A stretch of 64,000 bases of DNA from Oryzias latipes (lineage: Eukaryota > Chordata > Actinopteri > Beloniformes > Adrianichthyidae), in the NCBI RefSeq assembly GCF_002234675.1, contig NC_019877.2, forward strand, positions 24,633,519-24,697,518. The letters are read 5' to 3'. The translations under genes were made by a program, and so were the position numbers. The notes beneath the pieces are model-generated. The model worked only from the letters and a program-made list of their open reading frames with translations. It did not search any database and had not been told where the DNA came from. The first letter of the stretch is position 1, and every line of letters begins with the position of its first letter. This document shows positions 23,283 to 34,779 of the stretch, piece by piece.

Positions 23283-23888
23283 GGTCATTGTTTCTTTTTT
23301 TCCCTGGTAATTATCTTTTCCTGTTCTCTTTCCAGTATTATTCCTTTTCTGGCTGAATTAATATATTTTTTTCCTTTCACAAAATGATAGGACGTTTTCC
23401 AGGATCTGATCATGACAGCCTGAATTCTCATTGCGATTTTGTGATTTGTACACTGAGTGTTGTGCGTTTGTGTTACAGCACACCTAGATACTGTAAGTAA
23501 AACACGGCAACAGTTTCAAGAAGCTTTGAAACTCCTGTTTTCTGAGGTGTCCAGCACTATTTGAGCATTGAACCCTTTAGATCTTCAGCGTTGACACCAT
23601 TTTCACTCTGTCAGGTGATTATCTTCCAGTGGCTGAATCTCATCACTTGGGTTTGTGGGTCTTTAAAGCTACATTTGTTACGTTGCCTGGCGTACATGCA
23701 GCATTTGATATGGAAAAGCCCCATTACAGCAGCACAACACTGCCTCTCATGATGGATAAAATCCTAAACGTTTGCCTCATTCTGAACTCAGGTGGGAGTT
23801 CATCAGAGCTAACGAGCCAAAGGCAGAGGCTAAAATGAAAGAAATAAAAGGTTTGTTCACAGGAGACGACATTTATATCTGTGTGTAA

Positions 23889-23976
23889 CCCTTGTGCTAT
23901 CCTAGGCACTTTAATGTTGGGTCATCTAGACCCACTACACAGTGCTCTGAACCTTTTTTCTTCAATGATTTGTGAT
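23889..23976 (-). mobile_element. piggyBac-type MITE, truncated copy
   Basis: It begins with terminus CCCTTGTGCTATCCTAGG, has the GGGTCATCTAGACCCACT block and CTCTGAACCTTTTTTCTTC, and stops abruptly after GATTTGTGAT. Confidence 0.8.
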
Positions 23977-24420
23977 AAAGTCGTTGTTGCATCCACAGGA
24001 CCAGAGCACGAAAACCTTTGATGCAAGTCTGAAACAATAGAAATAAAACCAGAGTTTTAAAGACAAGAATTTTTTTTAAAACAGTACTTTCACTGAAATG
24101 CTCTCCAAACAAACATTTTTATATGAAAACACTATCTCATATTTGGTTTGATGCTTTTCTTTTAAACATTCGCACAGTGTGAGGGTTGGTGGGGGTTGGT
24201 GGGGTTGACCATTCAAAAAAGCTTGGAAAGCTTTCATATAGATGGGAATATTTTTTTCTGACACCTGTTGGATGCACCAGGTAGAGTTTGCTTTACCTGA
24301 AAACGTTCTTCTGCAAAAACTGCTAAATATTTGTAGATTATTTTATGTTTTGATTAAAGCAACTCCCCGTCTTCCTTATTTAGTGAAAAAAATTCTAAAG
24401 TTCATGTCTTCTTTGATGGA

Positions 24421-24650
24421 GGGAGCCGGTTTAGCTCATGCTGGTTTGCGGCGCCTTCCTTCCGTGAAACCAGGGTTCAAATCCAGGCTGCTCCCTGTTC
24501 CCTTCTCTACTTCTGTGTGCCGGTCCCAAGCCCGGATTAATTGAGAGGGTTGCATCAGGAAGGGCATCCAGCGTAAAACATTGCCAAGTTAACCATGCGA
24601 CTCGTTGGCTGTGGCGACCCCTGATGGGAAAAGCCAAAAGTGAAAAAAGA
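24421..24650 (+). repeat. tRNA-headed SINE, second family
   Basis: The head has a pol III B box (GGTTCAAATCC). The body GTGCCGGTCCCAAGCCCGGA, TCAGGAAGGGCATCCAGCGT and GGCGACCCCTGATGGGAAAA is a common fish SINE type. It differs from the 8.5-kb family. Confidence 0.75.
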
Positions 24651-25081
24651 TGTCTTCTTTGATGGACACCTCTGTCCATGAAAAGGTCATTCTTTTTTAT
24701 TCAGCTCTTTAAAAAAGACATTATAAGTTCCAGGAGACCCCTGTCTCTTCTCCTGGCTTGAAGGCAGACCTGTTGGAAAGAGCTCAGCTCTGCAGATCTG
24801 CATACATTGGAAGAGCTTTGAGTGTCAGAGAAAAGTCCAATCAGGTGTAATCGTTCAGACAAAAGCTGCAGAAGCTCTGACGCTGTGTTTCAGGCTTTCT
24901 TTGAGGCAGCGTGTCTGAGGAAAACCCAGACTCTGTTCTCAGGTGTTGAAGGATTGAAGCCGCCTTGGTTTCTGATTGATTTCAGTCCATCATTCTGTGA
25001 ACCCATGGACGAAAGAGACCCGCTGCATCCCCACTGTGTTCCTCAACGTTCTCCTGAGAACCAGCACAGGGTCCCCTTTAC

Positions 25082-25126
25082 CCCTTGTGCTATCTTGTGG
25101 GGTCCAGATGACCCCACTCCCAACGT
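25082..25126 (+). mobile_element. piggyBac-type MITE terminus fragment
   Basis: Only the outer part remains: CCCTTGTGCTATCTTG, then CAGATGACCCCACTCCCAAC. It could be a solo end or a deletion product. Confidence 0.6.
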
Positions 25127-25982
25127 TTACGTTACTGTGTTTGAGGTGCGATAAGTTCCAGACCTTCAGTGCTTTCACTGAACCCCATCACAGGTGAGGA
25201 TGGTTTATCCGTGTTGGACTGATGCAGATCTCTTCCTGAGTCTTTGTGTCCTCATGGGAAACATTGAAGCATTTCTGGTTTTAGTCAGACTGAGGTTATG
25301 GTCTCAAAATGAACCCAAGAATCGCTGACGGCTGTGGAATCATTCTGCCAGATCTGCTCCAGACTTCTGTGAGGCTCGTTACAAACACAGTGCTGGTCTG
25401 ACATGTTAGCGGCTGTCCGACACGTTAACGTCGACATGTCAGCCGCCTGCGTTTGAATCAGCTGCCAATGAGGGCTTAGACTCCGGATGGCCCCCACCCT
25501 ACAGCTTATGAATGAATAAAAATCAGCTGTTTTGACATTTAGACATTGCAAAATCCCAGTAACCCTTTAAAAACTGGAAATGTCGCCAACAGCACTTAAA
25601 CAGCACACGTTCTTTTACGGCATCAAGGTCAATCAGCTGACTCTGGCGTGGAGAAAAGCAGCTTTTCCCATCGACATTGCACCGATATGGAACTGCTGTA
25701 GAGTGATGCATGCAGGCACAAAGCCGCTGCGCTCTTCAGTCCGCTGGAATCACGTTGACTGCCTCAAGTGTTGACGAGTTTGTCAAAAGATTGTAACCAC
25801 TGGAGCTAAAGCTCGGGTTAAAACCTAAACTCCAATTGTCCAGTCTGAAAGAACGAGGAGGGCTTTGTCTGACCTGCAGAGGGCCGTTTGTCAGGACGCC
25901 TTTTTTCTGTTTGAGTGTTTGGTCTTCTCTCCACGTGAGGCATTCTCCAACCTAAACGTCACAGTAGGCTTCATAAACGTGC

Positions 25983-26130
25983 ATGCTGGTGTGGTGGTTA
26001 GCATTTTCACGCTGCAGAAAGAAGGTTCTGGCTCCTTTCCATGTGGAGTTTGATGTTCTCCTAGCTGGGAAAAAACGCTGCGATAGGCTCCAGCAACCCC
26101 TTGACCCCCAAACAAGAACAGGTGGATTCT
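25983..26130 (+). repeat. tRNA-headed SINE, truncated copy
   Basis: It carries the head-derived GGTGTGGTGGTTAGCA and later CCATGTGGAGTTTGATGTTC and GCGATAGGCTCCAGCAACCC. The middle of the body is deleted. Confidence 0.65.
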
Positions 26131-26214
26131 AGAGAAATGATGGACAGTTTAGGTGATGAATGCAAATGTTTAGACTACAATCTGAAATATGAACATTAAG
26201 ACTTTAAACCTATT

Positions 26215-26690
26215 AGGTTCACACCTCAAGGCGCATTCAAGCAACCACTTCCAATGGAACGTCCATGCAAACACGCATAAATGCATGTTTCGTGTGTCGC
26301 TGCACACGTTACAACCGTCTTTGGGCTCTACGTAAAAACCGCATGTCCACTGAAGGCATGTTGAAAGTTTAACCCGTTGAACTTTGACCAATGGGTGAAT
26401 CCGATTTGGCGGAAACGGATGGATGTAGTTTGTGCCCGGCTGGAATTCGATGACACCAAGTCTTTCCAATGTCAGAACAGAGGTGTGAAAGAACAAAGCC
26501 TGGAGGGAGATTCGTCAGGTTTCCACCACTTCAACGTTTCACAGCAAGCCTCTTCCAACTGCAAACAGTAGATAAAGAAGGAGAAGCCCATCCTTGCTGG
26601 TCCAGTGTAAACTCCATGTGTGTAAACGTGTGTTCAAGAACCTGCATGCAGCACGTTCTCAAACATGCATCACAAGTCCCGATGAGTCAT
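26215..26690 (+). repeat. Dispersed MITE-like family B, copy 2
   Basis: It begins GGTTCACACCTCAAGGCGCA, contains TTGAACTTTGACCAATGGG and TGGAATTCGATGACACCAAG, and is collinear with 22070-22440 and 30515-31010. This is the longest copy on the left side. Confidence 0.65.
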
Positions 26691-26879
26691 AAAGTTCATT
26701 CTGATTTTACATCCACCTATCTAAGCAAACATTCACTTCTGCTGCAGACAATAAACATTTCTGCCCTCTGGAAGAGATTCATCTTGTTTTCCAGGGTTAT
26801 TGAGAGTGTAGCGCTCGCCTGCAGAGGAAGCTTCATGATGAGTGACAGTAAGTGCCCCCCTCTGGACTTTTTGTAATAG

Positions 26880-27270
26880 GATTTAGCAGCGTGTCCCAGC
26901 GGCTGTGTGCCAGAGCTGTGGCAGTCTGGGCCGGGCCTTAAAGGAGGCCTCGGCGTGGCGCAGCGAGGCCTCAAAGATGGCTGTGGGACACACACAGAGC
27001 AGAATGGGCTCCTTTTGGGCTCCACTGTCCCACGCCTCTTTTCATTGGTGGGGGAGTGTTAGCTGCGCCTCTCCAAAGGCGGTTGTTGGCACGCTCCGCT
27101 TTATTAAACCTAATGAAACGGCTCATTGCAGCCAGAGAACGGACACAGGCTGCAGATCAAACCCCTGCAGGGCGCTTTGCCTTCAGGTCACGCCCACCTG
27201 CCAGCTGTCAGCAGCGAGCCAGGATCCCATCAAACTTGGAGCTCTGGGTTTGGAGGATTTCACCAAGACG
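26880..27270. other. GC-rich non-repetitive block
   Basis: It contains no splice-supported frame and no transposon hallmark that I recognise. It stands out from the AT-rich flanks and includes a homeodomain-type TAAT in TTATTAAACCTAATGAAACG. A conserved non-coding element is possible but unsupported without comparison to other fish. Confidence 0.25.
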
Positions 27271-27404
27271 GTAGTCTTTCTTTATTTTTATTCTTTTCCA
27301 AGACGGTAGTCTTGATAGAAAAGTGGTCTCCACGTTGGAGGAACCCGGACCTTTCCTTACATAAAGACAAACACGTTGGACAGATTTGACTGTCCAGTGA
27401 GACG

Positions 27405-27470
27405 GGTCAAAATGCGGAGAAGAATTTCCCCATTGAGGGATAAATAAAGTATCAATTATTATTATTTCTG
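27405..27470 (+). mobile_element. LINE 3' tail
   Basis: CCCCATTGAGGGATAAATAAAGTATC followed by ATT repeats is the usual 3' end of fish L2-like LINEs (compare the tail at 37305-37370). Only the tail is clear. Confidence 0.65.
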
Positions 27471-27682
27471 TAATGCACGATTGTTTTAGACTGGAGGGAA
27501 TAGACTGTGGTTTGTAACCAGTTACCTACTGGTTACCTGGTGACATTATTTGGCTTCACTTGTTTGGGTTCAACTCTTGGAGGATCAACATAAATCAGAC
27601 GATTCTGACGTGGAGTGGGGCGGCGTTTTCATGTCGGCTTTGCACCAATTTGAACCAGTTAACAAAAAGTCTTGTAAAACGG

Positions 27683-28682
27683 NNNNNNNNNNNNNNNNNN
27701 NNNNNNNNNNNNNNNNNNNNNNNNNNNNNNNNNNNNNNNNNNNNNNNNNNNNNNNNNNNNNNNNNNNNNNNNNNNNNNNNNNNNNNNNNNNNNNNNNNNN
27801 NNNNNNNNNNNNNNNNNNNNNNNNNNNNNNNNNNNNNNNNNNNNNNNNNNNNNNNNNNNNNNNNNNNNNNNNNNNNNNNNNNNNNNNNNNNNNNNNNNNN
27901 NNNNNNNNNNNNNNNNNNNNNNNNNNNNNNNNNNNNNNNNNNNNNNNNNNNNNNNNNNNNNNNNNNNNNNNNNNNNNNNNNNNNNNNNNNNNNNNNNNNN
28001 NNNNNNNNNNNNNNNNNNNNNNNNNNNNNNNNNNNNNNNNNNNNNNNNNNNNNNNNNNNNNNNNNNNNNNNNNNNNNNNNNNNNNNNNNNNNNNNNNNNN
28101 NNNNNNNNNNNNNNNNNNNNNNNNNNNNNNNNNNNNNNNNNNNNNNNNNNNNNNNNNNNNNNNNNNNNNNNNNNNNNNNNNNNNNNNNNNNNNNNNNNNN
28201 NNNNNNNNNNNNNNNNNNNNNNNNNNNNNNNNNNNNNNNNNNNNNNNNNNNNNNNNNNNNNNNNNNNNNNNNNNNNNNNNNNNNNNNNNNNNNNNNNNNN
28301 NNNNNNNNNNNNNNNNNNNNNNNNNNNNNNNNNNNNNNNNNNNNNNNNNNNNNNNNNNNNNNNNNNNNNNNNNNNNNNNNNNNNNNNNNNNNNNNNNNNN
28401 NNNNNNNNNNNNNNNNNNNNNNNNNNNNNNNNNNNNNNNNNNNNNNNNNNNNNNNNNNNNNNNNNNNNNNNNNNNNNNNNNNNNNNNNNNNNNNNNNNNN
28501 NNNNNNNNNNNNNNNNNNNNNNNNNNNNNNNNNNNNNNNNNNNNNNNNNNNNNNNNNNNNNNNNNNNNNNNNNNNNNNNNNNNNNNNNNNNNNNNNNNNN
28601 NNNNNNNNNNNNNNNNNNNNNNNNNNNNNNNNNNNNNNNNNNNNNNNNNNNNNNNNNNNNNNNNNNNNNNNNNNNNNNNNNN
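27683..28682. other. Assembly gap (1,000 N)
   Basis: Exactly 1,000 consecutive N, which is typical of a gap of unknown size. Reading frames that run through it (about 27550-28907) are artefacts. The right flank is GC-rich (GCGCGCGGCGGCG near 28825). Confidence 0.99.
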
Positions 28683-30510
28683 CTGGATCACATCAAGGAG
28701 TTCCTTACTTTCCTTTAGAACGTATCTATTCGCTCGTAATTTTCTAAATACATGCAGTCCGTGCTGAACTTTTCTCTGGGCCGCACAGACCCGGAAGAAG
28801 GTTGCGGTTATTGAGAAAAAAAGCGCGCGGCGGCGTATCAACCCCGACCAAACGGTTCTCACCGCCCCCGCAGGAGAAGATGGGTCGCTGAGGAGAATAT
28901 ATGTCACACACCCACATGCGTGACAGCTAACGGGGCTCTAACAATAAACGTGTGCGAGCAACAACACAATTTAGTCTTAGACACACTGAAAATACGTGTG
29001 GGAAATGCAATGATAGACGTGTTTGAGATGAACCAGCGCCTCGCCTGGAACGTTGGGGAGACCAGACGGCTGCAGGTGGGGAGGGGGGGTTAAAAGAAGG
29101 GGAAGCAGCAGCGAGACTGAAGGAGAACAGGAAGTTGGAGTTGTCCTTAACATTCAATTTAGTTTTAATCTGCCTCTCCCCCCCAGGATGATCTGTGTTA
29201 TTATATCTTTTATATTTATTTTAATGTTGTGTAATGTATGTAGACTTTTTTTAATCAATAGGTATTTTAAATTATTTTAATTGATCACTCAACTACAAAA
29301 ACCGTCAGGATACATTTCCCACAATGCACTGTTTTGTAGTCAAATGGCGGCTTGCAGTCAGTACAGTATTACATTTCCATCTGCGTTTGCACAGGTTGGG
29401 GTCTTGCTCCCGCCCCTTTCTGGTGATACTTTTGTGATGATTGACAGGTGATGTTGGAGCAAAAGCAAAAACATACGTCTCACACCAGGTGATCTGCGCA
29501 GCGTTCCGTCCAGCTGGGTGATCTCAAACATGCTTATTGTGCATCTTGGCTGCACATATTTGGTGTCGCCAACATGAATGTCCATCCGTTTTTTATAAAA
29601 ATATAGGAGTGGCTGACCGGCTGCTCTACAATAACGTGTGACCAGGGTTCAAATGTGCAAAAAGTCATAAGATAGAAAATCCAAAAATGGTTACTGAACT
29701 TTGTTTCTCCTTTACTGATTTGTGTTTTAAAGAGTAAACTTTTAAAAAAACATTCAACACGGACTCAGAATTGAGAGCACATCCTCTCTGACTTCTCCAC
29801 CCTCAATTTCAATAAATCCAAGTCCAGTCCAGATTTCCTGACAATCATCTTCATCCAGACTGAGGGTCTCAGCTGTTTGAGAGGAAGTGCTGCCAAGTGT
29901 CCAGCAATAAGAAGACAAGAGAAGCCGTGTTCAGAACCATCGATGGAGGTTACAGAACTGTAGAATTGGAGTCTTCTTTAGTGTTTAATAGTTATAATTC
30001 AACAGTGTTAACTAAACTGTGTTAATAGGGACATTTAAATTAGACAGCAGTAGATATAGAAGACTAAATAAACACAAATGTATTACTGATTTATTTACTT
30101 GGGGATTAAGACAAAGATTTAAAGATGGGTTTTCAGGCATGTTAATTGATCCATTCTGGGCTTAGTTGTATTTCCTGGTCTGCTTCTCATTTTTCTGCCA
30201 CTGATGTGCCCTGCAGTGTGTTCACACACACACCAAAGGTTCTTTGAGGTTTCCCTTTTTTTGTGAGCCTCTCTCTGCGTGAAGCCCCAAGAGGTGAGAG
30301 AAAGCAGGGAATGCCTCATCTATAATTTAAAGTGAAACATGGCAATCGGTCCATGAAGGAGTTTCATTTAGGGGGAGGAGAGTTTCCATCTCTCATTGAA
30401 CACTTTCTGTGTTTTAGATAGATACATGCCTGCAGGGATGTAGTCAGGAGACATGATGGAGTGGATGAGTTCAACCAAAAAAAAAACAGTCAGACTTCTA
30501 CCGCACAACT
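28683..30510. other. Intergenic; promoter-like motifs but no gene seen
   Basis: Apart from the motif cluster at 29288-29355, no gene, repeat end or splice-flanked exon was recognised. GC-rich sequence borders the assembly gap, so part of a gene could be hidden inside the gap. Confidence 0.35.
29288..29355 (+). promoter_or_regulatory. ZNF143/YY1 motif cluster, candidate promoter
   Basis: It contains TTTCCCACAATGCA (29315-29328), close to the ZNF143/STAF core TTCCCANNATGC, and AAATGGCGGC (29342-29351), the YY1 core. ACTACAAAA occurs on each side in opposite orientation. Such clusters are typical of housekeeping promoters in vertebrates. No downstream gene is recognised, so it may instead be part of a transposon. 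Confidence 0.35.
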
Positions 30511-30514
30511 TGCA

Positions 30515-31010
30515 AATAGGTGTGAAGGTACACACCGGCTGCGACGACTCTTGTTCAAGTGACCCCTCTTAACGAAAAGTTTATGCAAGGGTGCGTCAGC
30601 CTAAATTTCTGGCTTCCGCGGTCAGACCGCTTGCATTCACGCATCGCTACGCAAGTTTCTACGTCCAGTTGCGGGCTCTATACAAATCGGACGTTCATTG
30701 ATCGTTCAGCCGGTTGAACTTCTCAGCTGCTAAATCACGACAACGCTGAACTGTGACCAATGACGGACTTAATTTGGTAGTGACGTGTAGGTTGCATCTT
30801 TTTCAAAAGAAGGAAGTGCTAACTGTTGCAAACATAATCACAAAGGAAAAATGAATAATTGCGTTTTTTCTGCTCAGCTGAATTACACGACACCAAGTCT
30901 TTCATATATACTGGGACAGAGCGGTGAAAAAAGAAGCCTGGAGCAAGATTCACCTGAAATTCCAGGTGCCATTGGTTAAAAAAAAAAATCTGATGAACTG
31001 GATTAATCAA
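30515..31010 (+). repeat. Dispersed MITE-like family B, copy 3
   Basis: It shares GTTGAACTKTGACCAATG, TTTGGTAGTGACG and ACACGACACCAAGTCTTTCA with the copies at 22.1 and 26.2 kb. The outer parts are diverged. Confidence 0.6.
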
Positions 31011-32091
31011 TTGTGCTCATACTGTTGCATTGCATGTGCGTGTCTCTGACGTGAGGGTGCTTCATTATGTTGTGTGCAACGGAGGAGGCTTTGGACCGCA
31101 GTCGTGAGAAAGCTGCTGGACTCTGGAAAACCGTGACTCGGGAGATTTGTATCTCCAGACAAAGGACGGGCTTTGGACCAGGTGGAGGCAGCTTTTGAAT
31201 GAACAGTCCTGAGAAACCGTGCAAACAATCATGTGAATTTCTGTTACCAGTCAGAACCAGAGAAAATAAAGGCTGTTGTAATCCCAGTTTAAGCTCATCC
31301 ACGTATTAACCTAATCCTAACCCTTTTTCCGGGCTAGTTCGGCCAAGAAAAATGCACTGGTTTAGCAGTGAAAGCACAGATTTAAAAAAAAACTATCAGC
31401 AAACATGCACATAGTAATAATCATAACAATAATAAAAGCCAGTTTAGAGGATAATCTCGCTATATGTCGGAGTTTAGTACAGTTGTATTTCACTTCCAAC
31501 TTTTGTTCACTAGTATTCGGTATTTTGCAGTATTTTTACCTCTCTTACCTCTAGATCTGACGCCCACATGTGTGGACATCACATTTTTGGGTATTTTACC
31601 ATCCGTCCGTCCATCTTCCCTTTGAGTAGGGCCCTGAATTGGATTCAGTGGATGTGAGTCTCCTTCTAAAAGAGGAGACTGCAGCAGCTGTCTGACTTTC
31701 TTTGGATTTGGTTTTGAATTTTTGTTTAGGACATGGAACCTGGATCTTTGCTGTTTCTGTTCTCATGAGGATCTTTTGAATCACCTTTGTCCTGCCTGAA
31801 GTCCCCCAGGAGCTACACCGTCATGATGGGGCATTCACCATGACTCTAACAAGGGCGGGGCAAATGCCCCTGACAGCATTATTTCTGGGGGTAATTTCAG
31901 ACACTCAAACCCCTCCACCACGATAAGGTGGCGATTCAGGGAGGGGGAATTTTGTTTTAGCCAATTACCTATAAATTGGGTGGGAAAACCGAAGTACTCG
32001 GAGGAAACCCACAGGCCTGCTCAACCTTTCAATTTGTTACAAATAATTTTGGGTGACTGATTATTTTGTGTGTAGATACATTTAATTTGTC

Positions 32092-32513
32092 AACACAAGT
32101 GAATTTGGATAAGTGGGGGGAAACCGAAGCACTCGGAGAAAACCCACACAGACACGGATCTGTCAGGACACAAAGTCGACCCAACAAACCGACGTGCCGC
32201 CCTGTTTTTTCTAACACCAATTATACATTCACAGACAAAATCTTTGTGCACTAAGCTGTCCAAATCCCTAATCTAACCCATGTTTAGTGTGGTAGGATGT
32301 ATCCGTACCTGACATGTGATTCAGTGAATCCAAAGGTGAATGTCTGGTCAGATAATGCTTTCAACACTGAAAAATCCCTGCCATCTATACAAAAATAAAG
32401 AATTTGGATAAGTGGGGGGAAGCCAAAGCACTCTGAGAAAACCCACACAGACACGGGTCTGTCAGGACACAAAGTCGACCCAACAAACCGACGTGCCGCC
32501 CTGTTTTTCAAAC
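32092..32513. repeat. Pair of about 113-bp direct repeats
   Basis: 32101-32217 and 32401-32513 are about 95% identical by eye, including GAATTTGGATAAGTGGGGGG, ACCCACACAGACACGG and CGACGTGCCGCCCTGTTTTT. A weaker relative begins near 31975. The text resembles the reverse of a SINE body, so these may be SINE-derived. Confidence 0.75.
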
Positions 32514-32780
32514 ATCCCATAGTGAACAGCTTTCCTTTTATTTTTCCCTTTTTTAGTTCTTTTTCCCACAACTGTCGAGAAAAAAAGATCATCCACAGTG
32601 TTATAAAAGAATTTTTTCATTTAAACATGTTAATATTAATGTTATGATTATAATTTAGATCAGTCACATGAACAGATTTGTAAATATTTCTAGAGTTCTG
32701 ATTGTGTTTTGAAGAACAGGCCTCTTTGTTCGCTTTAAGAGCAAACTTATAATCCTAATTTAGAAGAAAATGTTGATTTT

Positions 32781-32986
32781 GGCTGCCCAATCCTGGTCCT
32801 CGTGATCCTCGAGTTTCTAGCCCTCCCTGCACTTCTTGCTGCTGGTACCTGGACCAGGTGTGCTGAGTCAGTCAGAACACGGAAACACCTGAGTCAGCAA
32901 ATCAGCAGCAAGAAGGAAGGAAGGCACTGGAAGCAAAAACACAGGCAGGGTGGTAGATCCCAAGGACCAGGATTGAGCAGCCCTGA
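32781..32986. mobile_element. Short inverted-repeat MITE (hAT-like)
   Basis: The ends GGCTGCCCAATCCTGGTCCT and AGGACCAGGATTGAGCAGCC are imperfect inverted repeats about 205 bp apart. The interior is itself hairpin-like (CTTGCTGCTGGT and ATCAGCAGCAAG). The target duplication is not clear. Confidence 0.65.
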
Positions 32987-33114
32987 TTTAGAGTATTTTC
33001 AAAATACACTCCTGCCTGTGTGACCCTAATAGTTTGAAACCCTATCCCCCTGTAACCATGACAACCCAACTATTAATGTCTAGACGACCTCCAGCCTCCT
33101 CAAGTTCTCTGCAT

Positions 33115-34549
33115 TTATGTCTTGAAGCCGAACAGTCGACGAAAAAACTTTGAGATAGAGGACCTCTTCTCAGGTTTTTCTTTAGGCTCTTTGACTTTTT
33201 CTACTTTCTTCTTATCCTTCACTTTCTTCTCTTTGTTGTTCTTCTTCTGTTTTTTTCTCCTTTTTAACATTCTTTGGAGTTTCCTGCTGGAGTATTTGCT
33301 GACATTTGTTCAGGTCTTCAACTTTGTTTGCACTTTCAGTTTCTCTATCATTTGGTATTTCTTCCATTTCTTCAATAAGCAGCTCTATTCTTTCTTCACT
33401 TTCTTTTTCCTCATGTTCCTTTCCTTCCATCACTTCATTTTCCTCCATGTCCAAACATTGGTTTCTTTCCTCTCTTTTTTCTTCTTCATGTGTCTGGCTC
33501 TCATTCCTGAGATCTGGGTTTTCCTCTACTTCAACTTTTTCTCTGATCTTTGCTTCCAGCTCCTTCTCTTGATTCTTCAGGTAAGTTTCTTTTTCTCTGA
33601 GTTCATCTGCATTTTCAGCTTCTTCAGACAGCAGCTTGTTTAACCGCCTCTTCTCATCTACATTGAATTTCAGATGATTTCTCAGATCTTTTATCAGGAG
33701 TTTTTGCTGGGAAGCAGCTTCAAGTTGTCTCCTCATTTCATTGTTTTCTTTTTGGAGCTGTTGGTTTTCCAGAATCAGTTGACAGTTGGCATCAATGAAC
33801 GATTGCATCTCTGCTTGGGTGGCTTCCACAGCTCTTCTGAGTTCATCCACATACTTCAGCTTCTCATTTTCATCCCCTCCAAGGGAAGCTGTTTGCAGTT
33901 GACTCTTCAGCTGGTGGTTTTCCTTTTCCAGCTCCTGGATGTTAACAACCAGCAAAGAGTTTGCATCTTGAAACATCTTTGTGGTTGTTTGGTTGTCTTG
34001 AAAAGCTGTTTCCAGTTCTGCCAAACGGACCCTTTTCTCTGTGTTCTGGTCTCTTTGGGTTTGGAGAATTAAAGCCTCATTTTCCAGCTCCTTCAGCTCT
34101 TCTGTCATCTCCATGAAAGATTTCTGGTCTGGAGAAAACACTTTGAGATCTTTGTTTTGGTCCAGAAGTTCTTTGTTTTCTTCAACCAATTGGAGGCTTT
34201 TTTGCTGCAAGGCCAGATGTTCTGATCTGAAGGTGTCGAGCTCCATTTCCATCTCCTCAATGTGATCTACTCTCTCCTGGACTATCCGAATGTTCTCTTC
34301 TTGGGCGCGTTTGAGCTGATTTCTAAGCTCAGCGATGAGTAAGTCCTTATCAGACTGTTTCTTCTGATTGTCGTGGTGGAAATTTGGCTGCGGCTGCACA
34401 TGTTGATTATGCACAGCAGGATTGGGATTAGGATTTCTGTAATCCTGTTTATGATGTCGGTGAGTGCAGTGCGGATTTCCAACACCGTGAGGGTTCTGCC
34501 AGACGTTCTGGCCGTCAAAGTTTTTCTTGTATCCCCTGTTATAGGCCAT
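33115..34549 (-). CDS. Intronless coiled-coil protein with a 3' frame break
   Basis: The frame opened by the ATG at 34549 runs 445 codons to a stop at 33212. Residues 1-60 are Asn/His/Pro/Gln-rich (GVGNPHCTHRHHK). From about 65 to 440 it is almost continuous heptad coiled coil rich in Glu, Lys, Gln and Leu (AELRNQLKRAQEENIRIVQE). The tail after about 350 is highly charged. At a run of seven A on the coding strand (T run 33250-33256) the +1-shifted frame continues 40-odd codons and ends SISKFFRRLFGFKT-stop at 33115-33117, a basic amphipathic tail that looks like the true C-terminus. One extra or missing A would join the two, so this is either a sequencing or assembly indel, a real frameshift, or slippage. 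Family not recognised. It could be a retrogene; no flanking poly(A) tail or duplication was identified. Confidence 0.65.
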
Positions 34550-34779
34550 TGTCTCCAGAATAAAAGGCTAAATATTTTGTGTTGGTGGTGAACTGCAGTA
34601 AATATTTGCAAATGACTTTCAGGGCAAAAGGCTCTAAAGTGGAGAACAAAGAGTTTCAGTGGTTTCGCTGAAAAAGGCTTAAAGTTGCTCAAAAACGTCT
34701 GTTTTTCTCAAACACATTTCTAAAGTCCTGGGGTCTATTTGCAAAGATTTCTGAGATGATGTCACAAAGACTCTGACAT

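Noticed and set aside
27550..28907. Frames of about 400 codons across the centre
   Set aside because: They consist almost entirely of the 1,000-N gap.
33122..33643. 173-codon Phe/Leu-rich plus-strand frame that looks like membrane segments
   Set aside because: Antisense of the Glu/Lys-rich coiled-coil gene; the hydrophobicity is an artefact of reversed GAA/AAG codons.
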